From: Candidatus Melainabacteria bacterium MEL.A1
Lineage (GTDB): Bacteria > Cyanobacteriota > Vampirovibrionia > Gastranaerophilales > Gastranaerophilaceae
Reading direction: 5' to 3'
Length of the DNA stretch: 64,000 nt
Assembly: GCA_001765415.1 (NCBI GenBank)
Contig: CP017245.1
Location: 124,001 to 188,000, forward strand
Shown: positions 35,967 to 46,020 of the stretch, piece after piece
Layout: each line of letters opens with the position of its first letter
Numbering within the stretch: position 1 is the stretch's first letter
Program-made: the position numbers and the translations under genes
Notes under the pieces: generated by a model
The model's input: only the letters and a program-made list of their open reading frames with translations
Database searches by the model: none
What the model was told of the DNA's origin: nothing

Positions 35967-36926
35967 ATGGATATATTGTTTGTTATAGACAGATTAGAAT
36001 TAAAATATTTTGAATTTAATAATTTGGTTACAAATTTTTGGATAATTCGAGAATTGTTGAATGAAAACAAAAATGTTTTTATTACAACTATTGATAAATT
36101 AGGTATGTCAAAAGGTATTCCGTTTGCTCATTGTTACGAAAGTTATGAAAAAGATGGTAATATTTTTTATGAAAAGACTGATATTTGCAAAGATATTAAT
36201 GATTTTCAGTTAGTTATGTTTAGACCGGATCCTCCTGTAGATTTGGATTATATCAATGCGACATATATTTTTGATTTTGTTGACAGAAATAAAACTCTTA
36301 TTTTGAATGATCCGAAAGCGATAAGAGATTTTAATGAAAAAATGCACACTTGTAAGTTTTTGGATTTGATGCCAGAAAATATTGTAACTTGTTCAAAGTC
36401 AGATATTATAGAATTTTTGAATAGGAATGAAGAAATTGTTTTGAAGCCTCTTAATGCTTGTTTTGGAGCAGGTGTTATGACATTGAAAAAAGGGGATAAA
36501 AATACTGCTGTAATTATCAATACGATGACTAAAAATCAAACACAATTGATTATGGTTCAAAAATATATTCCAAAAGCCAAATTTGGAGATAAAAGAGTTA
36601 TGTTTTTGGGTGAAGAAGTTTTAGATGTTTGTGTTCAAAAATTGCCTTCAAATGACGATTTTAAATTTAATGAACATTGTGATAGCAATATTATTAAAGC
36701 TGAATTAACTCAATCAGAAAAAGAAAAATTTCTTCCTGTTGCAAAAGAATTGACAAAATTAGGTTTGCCACTTGTTGGGTTAGATGTTATTGATGAAAAA
36801 ATTATTGAAATCAATGTAACCAGTCCTTGTTACTTTATAAAAGAGGTAAACGGACATTTTGGCTGCAATTTAGAAAAGAAAATCACTGATTTTATTCTGT
36901 CACAGTTGTATGCGAAAGTTTGTTAA
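35967..36926 (+). CDS. gshB: glutathione synthetase-like ATP-grasp enzyme
   Basis: 319 residues in the GshB arrangement: M-F-R-P-D-P-P-V-D-L-D-Y near residue 85, an ATP-grasp core with V-L-K-P-L-N-A-C-F-G-A-G-V, and E-I-N-V-T-S-P-C near the end. Joins gamma-glutamylcysteine to glycine. The glycine-rich loop has C-F-G-A-G-V where GshB usually has G-x-G-G. gshA is not in the window. A GAAAGAGGG ribosome site precedes the ATG. Its 3' end overlaps the convergent gene by 35 bases. Confidence 0.85.
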   Translation: MDILFVIDRLELKYFEFNNLVTNFWIIRELLNENKNVFITTIDKLGMSKGIPFAHCYESYEKDGNIFYEKTDICKDINDFQLVMFRPDPPVDLDYINATYIFDFVDRNKTLILNDPKAIRDFNEKMHTCKFLDLMPENIVTCSKSDIIEFLNRNEEIVLKPLNACFGAGVMTLKKGDKNTAVIINTMTKNQTQLIMVQKYIPKAKFGDKRVMFLGEEVLDVCVQKLPSNDDFKFNEHCDSNIIKAELTQSEKEKFLPVAKELTKLGLPLVGLDVIDEKIIEINVTSPCYFIKEVNGHFGCNLEKKITDFILSQLYAKVC

Positions 36927-37965
36927 TTTCTGATAAACCGCCAACATCAATTAGTTTTACGACAGGTTTGTGTCTGTCGTTTGATCCGATAATTGCATTT
37001 AGGTTGTGCAAATCATTGTGGAACAAACCGTGTTTTTCAAGAATTTTTTGTAATAATTTTATGATGATATTTTCTTTGCTTTCAGGTTGAAAGCCTTCAG
37101 AAGTTATTTTGCCGACCTTAATTCCATATCTCATTAATTCGTTTGATTTAATGTTTGTTGTGTCATATAGTTCATCAAAAAATTTTCGAACGTTTTTGTA
37201 ATTCTTTTTGAAATTTACAATAGGACTTATACCTTTGGGAAGTGTTTGGTATTCTTCTGCCATATAACCAGCTTTCATATCACCCCAATAAAAATTACCC
37301 ATAAAACGACTTTTTATCTTTTTGTTTAAGTATAGTCCGTGAGCTATTTCTGAGTAGCGCCCGTTATAGTTTGTGTCTAAACCGCCTAATTTATCCTTGT
37401 TGTTAAACTTTTTAATAAATAATTTGTCTAAACTAACGTTTTTCCCTTTTTCTCGTAACAAATAACCTCTTTGGGTATATGCCCCAGAAACTTTTAGTCT
37501 TTTGAAGTTTACGGAATTCCCTTCAGATAAAATTCCAAATTTCCTCAATCCTTTGGTTAAAAATTTAGATGCTTCTTTTAGGCGTTTGTTTTCTAAATCA
37601 ACTTTTCTCTTGCTATATTCAGGAGATTTTACCGGTGCGCAATAAGGTTTTAAATGTTTTATTGCTGCTCTGAATATCATAAAAATTTCCTGTTGAACTT
37701 CTTTTTGTTTTTCAGTTGGGAGATAATTAATTTTATTTAACCAACTTTGTGGCAAATTACCAGCAACCCAATTTGATGCAGGATCTTTTATAAATTCGTC
37801 AATTACTTCTTTTTGAGTTTTTGTGAATTTTTTTGAAAGTTCTTCTGTTACTCCTGTAAAACTAACTTTTTTAGAATTGTCAAAATAATAATGCGGAGCC
37901 GGATTGTTGCATCCGTTTCCGCAAAAAGGTTTCATAGTATAGTTTATATTCCCAAGATTTAACAT
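36892..37965 (-). CDS. kinase-fold protein with N-terminal FTG signature
   Basis: 357 residues. The C-terminal half shows a protein-kinase/APH-like arrangement: a possible VAIK-type lysine in L-F-I-K-K-F (K185/K186), an alpha-C-like Glu in S-E-I-A-H-G (E206), the catalytic loop H316-N-D-L-H-N-L-N323, and L-I-D340-V-G-G at the DFG place. Residues 1-110 are unrelated and carry V-S-F-T-G (F36). No signal peptide or membrane segment. Phosphotransfer is inferred and the substrate unknown. Ends overlapping gshB. Confidence 0.65.
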   Translation of the reverse strand: MLNLGNINYTMKPFCGNGCNNPAPHYYFDNSKKVSFTGVTEELSKKFTKTQKEVIDEFIKDPASNWVAGNLPQSWLNKINYLPTEKQKEVQQEIFMIFRAAIKHLKPYCAPVKSPEYSKRKVDLENKRLKEASKFLTKGLRKFGILSEGNSVNFKRLKVSGAYTQRGYLLREKGKNVSLDKLFIKKFNNKDKLGGLDTNYNGRYSEIAHGLYLNKKIKSRFMGNFYWGDMKAGYMAEEYQTLPKGISPIVNFKKNYKNVRKFFDELYDTTNIKSNELMRYGIKVGKITSEGFQPESKENIIIKLLQKILEKHGLFHNDLHNLNAIIGSNDRHKPVVKLIDVGGLSEINKLSHTTVTE

Positions 37966-38032
37966 ACCTATTTAATACTCGGCAAAGAAATTTTTTGCTA
38001 GTATAAAGTGTCAATTTTACAATTGTTAATAA

Positions 38033-39088
38033 TTATTTAACTCTTGAGAATACTTCTACGTTAATGTCATCAAATGTATTTGTATTAAAATATGCACAAG
38101 ATGCAACCATAGCAGCATTATCAGTACAATATTTCATTGGTGGCGCAAATACTTTGTATCCATCTTTTTCAAGCGCAAAGATTTTCTTCCTAATTTCAGA
38201 ATTTGCAGCAACTCCACCTGCTATCACAACTTGTTTGTAATTATTTTCTTGCAAAGCTTTTTTTAATTTGTGCAAAAGAGTTGAAGAAACTGTTTCTTGA
38301 AAACTTGCGCAAATATCAGCAACTGGCATTTCTTTTCCATCAAAAGATTTGACCAATCTTAATACTGCAGTTTTTAGTCCGCTAAAGCTAAAATTGTAAC
38401 CATCAACCCTTGATTCTGGAAGTTTGAAAGCAAATGGATTTCCTTCCTGAGCCAACTTATCCAATTTTGGACCTCCCGGATATGGTAGTCCGATTAATCT
38501 TGCGACTTTATCATAAGCTTCACCGACTGCATCATCAATGGTTTCGCCAAGAATTGTTTGTTCTGAATATGATTTTACGTCAATAATTTGAGTATGACCG
38601 CCACTTACTAGTAATGCCATAAATGGAGGTTTTAAGTCTGTGTCAAGGTAGTTTCCGCAAAGGTGCGCATTCAAATGGTTTACTCCAATGAATGGTTTAT
38701 CATAAGTAAGAGCAAGAGTTTTGGCAGCGTTTAATCCAACCAACAAACATCCGACTAATCCCGGTCCGACAGTTCCGGCAAAAGCAGTTATGTCATTAGG
38801 TGTAATTCCGGCAACTTCTTTTGCCTGTTTAAAAGCTTCTTCTATTATGATATTTATTGAATCCAAATGTTCTCTAGCTGCAATTTCTGGAATAACTCCT
38901 CCAAATTGTGCATGTGTTTTTATTTGTGATGCTACAACATTGGCAATAACTTCACGCCCATTTTTAACTATAGAACAAGCTGTTTCATCGCAACTTGATT
39001 CGATTGCCATTATATAGTTATCATATCCGCTTTCTGGTCCAATTGTAACAGGTTCTTTAGAGAATAATTTATTTTTTATATTTTTCAT
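38033..39088 (-). CDS. tsaD: tRNA threonylcarbamoyladenosine synthase subunit
   Basis: 351 residues. Needed for t6A37 in ANN-decoding tRNAs. Contains E-S-S-C-D-E-T-A at about residue 29, the metal motif H-L-N-A-H near 142, and S-G-G-H-T. A Met just before the conserved start (39010) is a possible alternative; the longer form has a 26-residue lysine-rich head. Confidence 0.95.
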   Translation of the reverse strand: MKNIKNKLFSKEPVTIGPESGYDNYIMAIESSCDETACSIVKNGREVIANVVASQIKTHAQFGGVIPEIAAREHLDSINIIIEEAFKQAKEVAGITPNDITAFAGTVGPGLVGCLLVGLNAAKTLALTYDKPFIGVNHLNAHLCGNYLDTDLKPPFMALLVSGGHTQIIDVKSYSEQTILGETIDDAVGEAYDKVARLIGLPYPGGPKLDKLAQEGNPFAFKLPESRVDGYNFSFSGLKTAVLRLVKSFDGKEMPVADICASFQETVSSTLLHKLKKALQENNYKQVVIAGGVAANSEIRKKIFALEKDGYKVFAPPMKYCTDNAAMVASCAYFNTNTFDDINVEVFSRVK

Positions 39089-39203
39089 AGTAATATTGTA
39101 GTATAAACAAGAAAATAGTGATAGTAAAATTATAAAGGCAATAAAGTATCAATTTATTAGTGCATAAAGTTTGATAGCTCGCTATCGCTTGAAAAAGGAC
39201 ATC

Positions 39204-40487
39204 ATGAAATTTATAGATAAATCAAAAATAAGAGTAGTATCAGGTCGTGGCGGCAACGGTATGGTTGCTTGGCGTAGAGAAAAATTCGTTGATAAAGGTG
39301 GGCCAGCTGGTGGAGATGGTGGTCGTGGCGGTGATGTATATTTGATAGGTGATGAAAATATGTCTACTCTTATGGATTTTAAACATAAATCGGTGTTTAA
39401 AGCTGAGGGCGGCGAAAATGGTAGTATTAAAAATATGCACGGTCGTGGCGCAAAAGATTTGTATATAAAAGTTCCTGTTGGTACAGTTGTAAGAGATGTA
39501 AAAACCGGTAATATTATTGCAGATTTGACAGAACACGAGCAAAAAGTTCTTGTTGCAAAAGGTGGTCGTGGCGGTAGAGGCAATGCAAGGTTTGCAACTG
39601 CGCAGAAGCGTGCGCCTCAGTTTTGCGAACCTGGAGAACCTCCAATTGAAAGAGAATTGTTTTTGGAATTGAAATTGATTGCAGATGTTGGTTTGCTAGG
39701 TATGCCAAATGCCGGTAAATCTACTCTTATTAGTAGAATTAGTTCCGCAAAGCCAAAAATTGCAGATTATCCGTTTACAACTCTTATTCCTAATTTGGGT
39801 GTTGTTAAAAAGCGTTCCGGTGATGGCTATGTAGTTGCGGATATTCCTGGTTTGATTGAAGGAGCTTCAGAAGGTGTTGGATTAGGTCATGATTTTTTGC
39901 GTCATGTGGAAAGATGCCGTTTCTTGGTTCACCTTATTGATGCAACAGAAGAAAATCCATTTGAAAATTATAAAAAAATTAACTTAGAATTGGAAAAACA
40001 TTCCGAACATTTGGCAAATCTTTATCAAATTGTTGCTTTAAATAAGGTTGATTCAATTGATGAAGAACGAAAAGATGAATTATTGAAACAGTTTAAAGAA
40101 GTAGCGAATGATGTGTTTGAGATTTCAGCTGTTACCGGTGAAAATGTCGATAAATTGTTAGATTTTATGGGCGAAAAAGTTGATGAAATTCCTAAAGTAG
40201 AAATATCAGTTGTTGTTGAAGAAGATACAGGAGCTTATAACAATGATGATAGCTCTTTTGATATTTTTAAAGTTGCAAAAGATACATATATTATTGAAGG
40301 TGGAAAAATTGAGAGAATTGCGGGAGTTACAGACGAACGTAATTCTGAGCAGGTTATTCGTTTTCAAAATATTATGAAAGGAATGGGTGTTTTTGAAGAA
40401 TTAGCTAAAAAGGGAATAAAAGATGGTGATACTGTAATTATTGGGCATCTTGAATTCGCTTTTTATTCTGATGAAATATTTGGTTAA
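39204..40487 (+). CDS. obgE: Obg-family GTPase
   Basis: 427 residues from the ATG at 39204 with AAAGGA upstream (an earlier in-frame start at 39171 lacks a site). Glycine-rich Obg domain (G-G-x-G-G-D-G-G-R-G-G), G1 G-M-P-N-A-G-K-S, G3 D-I-P-G, G4 N-K-V-D, and a C-terminal OCT domain. 50S assembly and stress control. Confidence 0.95.
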   Translation: MKFIDKSKIRVVSGRGGNGMVAWRREKFVDKGGPAGGDGGRGGDVYLIGDENMSTLMDFKHKSVFKAEGGENGSIKNMHGRGAKDLYIKVPVGTVVRDVKTGNIIADLTEHEQKVLVAKGGRGGRGNARFATAQKRAPQFCEPGEPPIERELFLELKLIADVGLLGMPNAGKSTLISRISSAKPKIADYPFTTLIPNLGVVKKRSGDGYVVADIPGLIEGASEGVGLGHDFLRHVERCRFLVHLIDATEENPFENYKKINLELEKHSEHLANLYQIVALNKVDSIDEERKDELLKQFKEVANDVFEISAVTGENVDKLLDFMGEKVDEIPKVEISVVVEEDTGAYNNDDSSFDIFKVAKDTYIIEGGKIERIAGVTDERNSEQVIRFQNIMKGMGVFEELAKKGIKDGDTVIIGHLEFAFYSDEIFG

Positions 40488-40502
40488 AAGGAGTGTGTTG
40501 TC

Positions 40503-40919
40503 GTGACTGTAATTAATGAAAAATTTAGTGTTAATACAAAAGGAAATACTGATATAATTGATATTACTCAAAAGGTGAAAAATGCAGTATATACGCATTC
40601 TTTGCAAAATGCGGTTGTGCATGTATATGTTGCAGGCAGTACAGTTTCGATTACTAATATAGAATTTGAACCGGGTTTGTTGGTGGATTTGCCGGAAGCT
40701 TTAGATAAAATAGCTCCAACGGATACGGATTATCATCACGATGCAACTTGGCATGATGGAAATGGTTATGCGCATGTTAGGGCATCAATAGTTGGAAATT
40801 CAACAATGGTTCCATTGATTGATGGAGCTTTACAATTGGGACAATGGCAGCAAATTGTTTTGATAGATTTTGATAATAAATCAAGAACCAGAACGGTTTA
40901 TGTGCAAATAGTTTATTAA
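40503..40919 (+). CDS. YjbQ-family protein (UPF0047)
   Basis: 138 residues with the whole-family pattern: E-F-E-P-G-L-L, Y-H-H-D-A-T-W-H-D-G-N-G-Y-A-H-V and Q-L-G-Q-W-Q-Q-I-V-L-I-D-F-D. Some members complement thiamine-phosphate synthesis; biological role open. GTG start, AAGGAG upstream, 15 bases after obgE. Confidence 0.92.
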   Translation: MTVINEKFSVNTKGNTDIIDITQKVKNAVYTHSLQNAVVHVYVAGSTVSITNIEFEPGLLVDLPEALDKIAPTDTDYHHDATWHDGNGYAHVRASIVGNSTMVPLIDGALQLGQWQQIVLIDFDNKSRTRTVYVQIVY

Positions 40920-41133
40920 GATTTAGCTGTTTAGAGGTAAAATATGCTATGATAAATTGTCATATCGAGTGAATGCGAAGAAATCCAGTGAAATAGGACC
41001 CTCTCCCACATTTGTAACGTTCGCAGATGCTCACGAACAACTGCTCCCTCAGTACAAGGCAGACAGGGGCACACGCATCGCATAGCTCTGCGGTTCCCTT
41101 TGTCTCACAAAGAGAGAGGGTAATAATTCTACT

Positions 41134-41194
41134 GATAAGGTCTACTCACTATTCACCACTCACTATTCACTTATTCATATCGATAAGGTCTTTT
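41134..41194 (-). repeat. 61-base dispersed repeat, copy B (inverted)
   Basis: Reverse complement matches 15077-15137 at 57 of 61 bases. Inverted copies in gaps 26 kb apart are typical of a small non-autonomous element. Confidence 0.8.
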
Positions 41195-41221
41195 TACGTT
41201 TCGTTGATATTAATTCAACGA

Positions 41222-41263
41222 AATGGCTGGAAAATACCAAAAGATTATCCGTATGCGTTCTAA
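41222..41263 (+). pseudogene. pseudopilin C-terminal relic
   Basis: Thirteen codons N-G-W-K-I-P-K-D-Y-P-Y-A-F and stop, closely matching the C-terminus of locus 2 (D-G-W-E-I-K-S-D-Y-P-W-R). The upstream frame is repeat DNA. Confidence 0.5.
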
Positions 41264-41340
41264 AATTTTTCTCTTGTATTTGATTTATGTTCCTGTTAAA
41301 ATCTTTTCAAGTGCAGAATATAAATAGAGGAATAAAAATT

Positions 41341-42867
41341 ATGACAAAGAGAGTATTACTATGTATTATGGATGGTTGGGGAATTAGCAAAAATCATCCT
41401 GAATTTGATGCGACAAAACTTGCACATCCTGTAAATGTAGACAGATTAGAAAAAGAATATCCGACAATTTCTATCCATGCAGACGGACAATATGTTGGGT
41501 TGCCTGACGGACAAATGGGTAACAGTGAAGTTGGTCACTTGAACTTAGGTGCAGGTCGTGTAGTTCACCAAGATTTATCAAGAATTAACAGGGCTATTAA
41601 AGATGGTTCTTTCTTCAAAAACGAAAAATTCTTGATGGCTATGAACCATGCAAAAGAAAATAATTCAGCTTTACATATTTTCGGACTTGTTTCTACTGGT
41701 GGTGTTCACTCATCTTTAGAACATTTGTTAGCTTTGATTAAAATGGCAGCGGAAAATGGTTTGAAAAAAGTTTATGTTCACGCATTTTTGGATGGTAGAG
41801 ATACTCCTCCACAAAGTGCTTGCACTTTCTTACAACCGGTTGAAGATGAATTAAAAAAATACGGTTTGCCACAAGTTGCAACTATTATCGGTAGATTTTA
41901 TATCATGGATAGAGATAACCGTTGGGATAGAGTTGAAAAAGGTTACAATGCCTTATTGTTAGGTGAAGGTGAACATGCAGCATCCGCTTGCGAAGGTGTT
42001 AAAGCATCTTACGAAAGAGGTGATAATGATGAATTTGTTCTTCCAACAGTAATTGGCGGTGAAGAGTCCAGAATACATGATAATGACTCAATTATTTTCA
42101 TCAACTTTAGACCTGACAGAGCTAGAGAAGTTTCTAAGGCTCTTAATTTCAAAGATTTTGATGGATTTGAAAGAAAGAAAGTTCTTAAAAATCTTTGTTA
42201 TGTAACTATGACAAGCTACAATGAAGATTTTACTTTCCCGGTAGCATTCCCTAAGGAACATTTAACAAATATTTTGGGAGATGTATTGGAAGCTAATGGC
42301 GTTCATCAATTCAGAACTGCTGAAACTGAAAAATATGCTCATATTACATTCTTCTTTAATGGTGGAATTGATGAACCTCAACCTCACGAAACAAGAGTTC
42401 TTGTTCCATCTCCAAAAGTTGCAACTTATGATATGCAACCAGAAATGAGCGCACCGGAAGTTTGTGAAAATGTATTGAAAGCAGTAGAAAATCCTGAATA
42501 TGGATTTGTTCTAGTTAACTTTGCCAACCCTGATATGGTTGGTCATACAGGAGTTATTGAAGCTGCCGAAAAAGCTTGTCACGTTGTTGATGAGTGTGTT
42601 GGAAAAATTGCCGATGCTTGCGTTAAAAACGGTGTTACAATGTTATTGACTGCAGATCACGGTAATTCCGAAGTTATGGTAAATCCGGAAACAGGAAAAC
42701 CTCAAACTGCGCATACAACAAATAAAGTTCCATTTGTTTTGATTAATGCTCCAAAAGATATTCAATTGAAAGATGATGGTGCATTATGCAACATTGCTCC
42801 AACTGTATTACAATTGTTGGGTATTAAAAAACCGGCAGAAATGGACTGCGATTCGTTGATTAAATAA
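41341..42867 (+). CDS. gpmI: 2,3-bisphosphoglycerate-independent phosphoglycerate mutase
   Basis: 508 residues from the ATG at 41341 (GAGGAA upstream). Active-site serine in M-G-N-S-E-V-G-H-L-N-L-G-A-G-R, T-A-D-H-G-N-S-E and D-M-V-G-H-T metal motifs. Glycolysis/gluconeogenesis. Confidence 0.97.
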   Translation: MTKRVLLCIMDGWGISKNHPEFDATKLAHPVNVDRLEKEYPTISIHADGQYVGLPDGQMGNSEVGHLNLGAGRVVHQDLSRINRAIKDGSFFKNEKFLMAMNHAKENNSALHIFGLVSTGGVHSSLEHLLALIKMAAENGLKKVYVHAFLDGRDTPPQSACTFLQPVEDELKKYGLPQVATIIGRFYIMDRDNRWDRVEKGYNALLLGEGEHAASACEGVKASYERGDNDEFVLPTVIGGEESRIHDNDSIIFINFRPDRAREVSKALNFKDFDGFERKKVLKNLCYVTMTSYNEDFTFPVAFPKEHLTNILGDVLEANGVHQFRTAETEKYAHITFFFNGGIDEPQPHETRVLVPSPKVATYDMQPEMSAPEVCENVLKAVENPEYGFVLVNFANPDMVGHTGVIEAAEKACHVVDECVGKIADACVKNGVTMLLTADHGNSEVMVNPETGKPQTAHTTNKVPFVLINAPKDIQLKDDGALCNIAPTVLQLLGIKKPAEMDCDSLIK

Positions 42868-42872
42868 TAATA

Positions 42873-42975
42873 AAGTGAAAGGTGAAAAGTGAAAAGACCA
42901 TTGCAGATGCTACCGCATCAAAAGTTTTTAAACAGAACTTTCTAAACTTACTTTTCACTTTTTACTTCTTGCTAG
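42873..42975. repeat. short element with inverted ends
   Basis: AAGTGAAAGGTGAAAAGTGA at the left and CTTTTCACTTTTTACTTCTT at the right form an imperfect inverted pair; the left part resembles the 61-base repeat family. Lies between gpmI and the SNF2 gene. Confidence 0.5.
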
Positions 42976-42992
42976 ATATATAAAGGATAATT

Positions 42993-45971
42993 ATGACAAA
43001 TACTGAAAATAAGGCTTTAGATATAGATTTTTCGTTCAAAAAAAATAATGTTGATGAACTGTTTTTTAATCTTTCTGAAAATCCGGAAGGGTTCAAAAAC
43101 AAGGATTTTAGATATACTTTAAGCTTGATTTATCAGACTGTGGAAGATGAATTTGAAGGTGTTTTTCTTAGCCCTAATGCTCCGACAAGAAACACAGATT
43201 TTTATCTCGTTAATAATAATGAAAAATTATCCTTTTTTGTCACTCCAACAAATAATTTTCAATACTATTTGAAATCAAAAGGATCATTGTTTCGTTTTAA
43301 ATCCGAAGTTATGGATGATAAGGTCGGGTATGCAATGAGCTTGGATTTGGTTATGGATTATTTTGGCGGGTTTGGCAACGTAGTTGATATTGAATCTCTA
43401 ACTCCGACATTTATTTATTTGAATAAGTTGACTTACTTTGTTATGAAACTTATTGAAAAACTTTATTTCATTCCAACAATCAAAAAACATGGAACAATGT
43501 TTAGAATTGTTTACGAACCAATTATTAATTCTCAGCAATTGGCAAGAATTATCAATCAATTTGAAGAATGTGTACCGGAAAATTTGTTTATTAAAGGTGG
43601 AAAACCTAAAAACTTTGTAAACGATTTTATTTACAATTATTTGAACTATGTAATTTATAAATTCTTAAATATAAAGGCTTATAAGTTTAAAGATGTAAAA
43701 TCGGGAACTTATATGATTAAGGATCTTGAACAACGTGCAGTTATGAAAGGTCATGATATTGCAGAAAGTCTTGCTCAATGGTTTGATGAACTTTATTTGG
43801 GTAAATATGATGTTATTCCGTTCTTTAAGATTGAAAAATTGGAAAATCAAGAAATTTTCCGCTTGAAAGTTTACATCAAAAATAGAAAAACTGATGAAGA
43901 TGTATTGATTGATAAGCTTTATACAGAAGAAGAAGTGTTTGGTGCAAATTCATCTGATATTGCGAGAATTGTTGAAAAACAACTGAACTATGCAATTCGT
44001 TATATGCCAGAATTGGAAGAATTGTTTGAAGATGAAGAAAAGTTGTATCTTGATTTGGACTTAAATCAGGTTTACAAAATTATTACTCAAACTGCTTATT
44101 ATCTTCAAAAAGCTCAAATTGAAGTTGTTTTGCCAAAAGAACTTACGAATATCGTTGTTCCTAGAGCGTCTATTAATGCAAGAGTTAAAACTTCTCGTTC
44201 AAAAGATTTGGCAGATATTTTCAATAACAATTCGAGTTCCAAAATTTCACTTGACGATATTTTAGATTTCAAATATGAAATCGCTATTGGAAATGAAAAG
44301 TTATCAATTGATGAATTTAACAAGCTTATTGAAGGTCAAAACGGCTTGATTAAATACAAAAATAAATATGTTTTGATTGATCAAGAAGATACTAAAAAAT
44401 TGTTTGAACAGCTTTCAAAAGCAAACTTTAAATCAATGTCAAGAATGGAACTTATTCATGCTTCTATGTCTGGGCAATTGGCACAATATGATTTTGATTA
44501 TGATGAAGCATTTGCAAAAGTTATTCAAGATTTCAATAAACCAGTTGATGTTACTCCGCCAAAAACTCTTAAAGGAGAATTAAGACCGTACCAGATGACC
44601 GGTTTGAAATGGCTATGGACTAATATTTCAAAAGGCTTTGGAGCTTGTATGGCTGATGATATGGGGTTGGGTAAAACAATTCAGGTTATCAGTTTAATTC
44701 TAAAAATGAAAGAGGAAAATAAATTAGATAAACCGGTTTTGGTTGTTTGTCCGACTACTTTGATGGGTAACTGGATGAAGGAACTTCAAATGTTTGCACC
44801 TTCTTTGGATGCGGTTATTTATCACGGTGCAGAAAGAAAATTAGAATTAAAACATGATGTAATTCTTACTACATATGCGATTATGAGAATTGATGTTGAA
44901 GAATTGAAGAAAAATCAGTGGGGAATGATTATTGTAGATGAAGCTCAAAATATCAAAAACCCTGATACTGCTCAAACTTTGGCTATCAAGATGCTAAAAT
45001 CAGATGTTAAGATTGCAATGACAGGTACGCCGGTTGAAAACAGGTTGACTGAATTGTGGTCTATTTTCGACTTTATTAATCAAGGTTATTTGGGGTCTTT
45101 GAGAGAGTTTCAAAAAAGTTATGCAATTCCTATTGAAAGATTTAAGGAAAACTCTCGTGCAGCTAAGTTAAAAATGTCAGTTTCTCCATTCGTTCTAAGA
45201 CGTTTGAAAACTGATAAACACGTTATCACTGACTTGCCAGAAAAAATGGTTATTAATGATTACTGCTACTTGTCTAAACCTCAAGCAGTTCTTTACGAAA
45301 AAACTCTTAATGAGATGATGGAAAAGATTTCAGGATTTACCGGTGTAAACAGACGTGGAAATATCTTCAAACTTATTACTGCGTTGAAACAAATTTGTAA
45401 CCACCCTTATCAATTCTTGAAGGGCGGAGATATGAGCAGAGAAGCTTCCGGCAAGATGGATAAATGTATTTCTACAGTTGAAAGTATTCTTGGTAATGAT
45501 GAAAAAGCTCTTATTTTTACTCAATATAAAGAAATGGGCGACATTTTATGTAAGATTATTTCCGATGAATGTAATACAAATCCACTGTTCTTTCATGGTT
45601 CGTTAACCGTTCCGCAAAGGGAAGATTTGATTACAAGGTTCCAAACAGAAGAAGATGCTAAAATTATGGTTCTTTCGTTGAAAGCAGGTGGTACAGGTTT
45701 GAACTTGACAAGTGCAACAAATGTTATTCATTACGACTTGTGGTGGAACCCTGCAGTAGAAGATCAGGCGACAGATAGAACTTATCGTATTGGTCAAGAC
45801 AAAAACGTAATGGTTCACAGAATGATTACGTTGGGAACATTTGAAGAAAAAATTGATGAAATGCTGAAAGCTAAGAAAGAACTTGCTGATTTGGCTGTTT
45901 ACGAAGGTGAAAAGATTATTACAGAACTTTCAGACGAAGAAATTTACGAAATCTTTACATTGTCTGCGTAA
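42993..45971 (+). CDS. SNF2-family DEAD-like helicase
   Basis: 992 residues. N-terminal 500 residues unrecognised; then a Swi2/Snf2 motor: Walker A A-D-D-M-G-L-G-K-T, motif II D-E-A-Q, motif III M-T-G-T-P-V-E-N-R, motif V G-G-T-G-L-N-L, motif VI D-R-T-Y-R-I-G-Q. ATP-driven dsDNA translocase, often linked to RNA polymerase recycling. No restriction or defence partner nearby. Confidence 0.92.
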   Translation: MTNTENKALDIDFSFKKNNVDELFFNLSENPEGFKNKDFRYTLSLIYQTVEDEFEGVFLSPNAPTRNTDFYLVNNNEKLSFFVTPTNNFQYYLKSKGSLFRFKSEVMDDKVGYAMSLDLVMDYFGGFGNVVDIESLTPTFIYLNKLTYFVMKLIEKLYFIPTIKKHGTMFRIVYEPIINSQQLARIINQFEECVPENLFIKGGKPKNFVNDFIYNYLNYVIYKFLNIKAYKFKDVKSGTYMIKDLEQRAVMKGHDIAESLAQWFDELYLGKYDVIPFFKIEKLENQEIFRLKVYIKNRKTDEDVLIDKLYTEEEVFGANSSDIARIVEKQLNYAIRYMPELEELFEDEEKLYLDLDLNQVYKIITQTAYYLQKAQIEVVLPKELTNIVVPRASINARVKTSRSKDLADIFNNNSSSKISLDDILDFKYEIAIGNEKLSIDEFNKLIEGQNGLIKYKNKYVLIDQEDTKKLFEQLSKANFKSMSRMELIHASMSGQLAQYDFDYDEAFAKVIQDFNKPVDVTPPKTLKGELRPYQMTGLKWLWTNISKGFGACMADDMGLGKTIQVISLILKMKEENKLDKPVLVVCPTTLMGNWMKELQMFAPSLDAVIYHGAERKLELKHDVILTTYAIMRIDVEELKKNQWGMIIVDEAQNIKNPDTAQTLAIKMLKSDVKIAMTGTPVENRLTELWSIFDFINQGYLGSLREFQKSYAIPIERFKENSRAAKLKMSVSPFVLRRLKTDKHVITDLPEKMVINDYCYLSKPQAVLYEKTLNEMMEKISGFTGVNRRGNIFKLITALKQICNHPYQFLKGGDMSREASGKMDKCISTVESILGNDEKALIFTQYKEMGDILCKIISDECNTNPLFFHGSLTVPQREDLITRFQTEEDAKIMVLSLKAGGTGLNLTSATNVIHYDLWWNPAVEDQATDRTYRIGQDKNVMVHRMITLGTFEEKIDEMLKAKKELADLAVYEGEKIITELSDEEIYEIFTLSA

Positions 45972-46020
45972 AATGCTTTTCGTATATTATATCGTAATGC
46001 TTTTAATCAAGAACTTGCTG

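Larger units (their letters stand above)
40920..41340. repeat. 421-base repeat-filled gap with a pilin relic
   Basis: Contains a CCCTCTCCC / GAGAGAGGG inverted pair (about 41001-41120), the second copy of the 61-base repeat (41134-41194), and the end of a decayed pseudopilin (41222-41263). No intact gene. Confidence 0.7.

Noticed and set aside
39182..39708. Several antisense ORFs over the obgE gene
   Set aside because: Pro-rich or low-complexity mirror of the glycine-rich Obg coding frame; no ribosome sites.
41027..41263. ORF of 78 codons in the gap before gpmI
   Set aside because: It is read through repeats; only the last 13 codons are meaningful, as a pilin relic.
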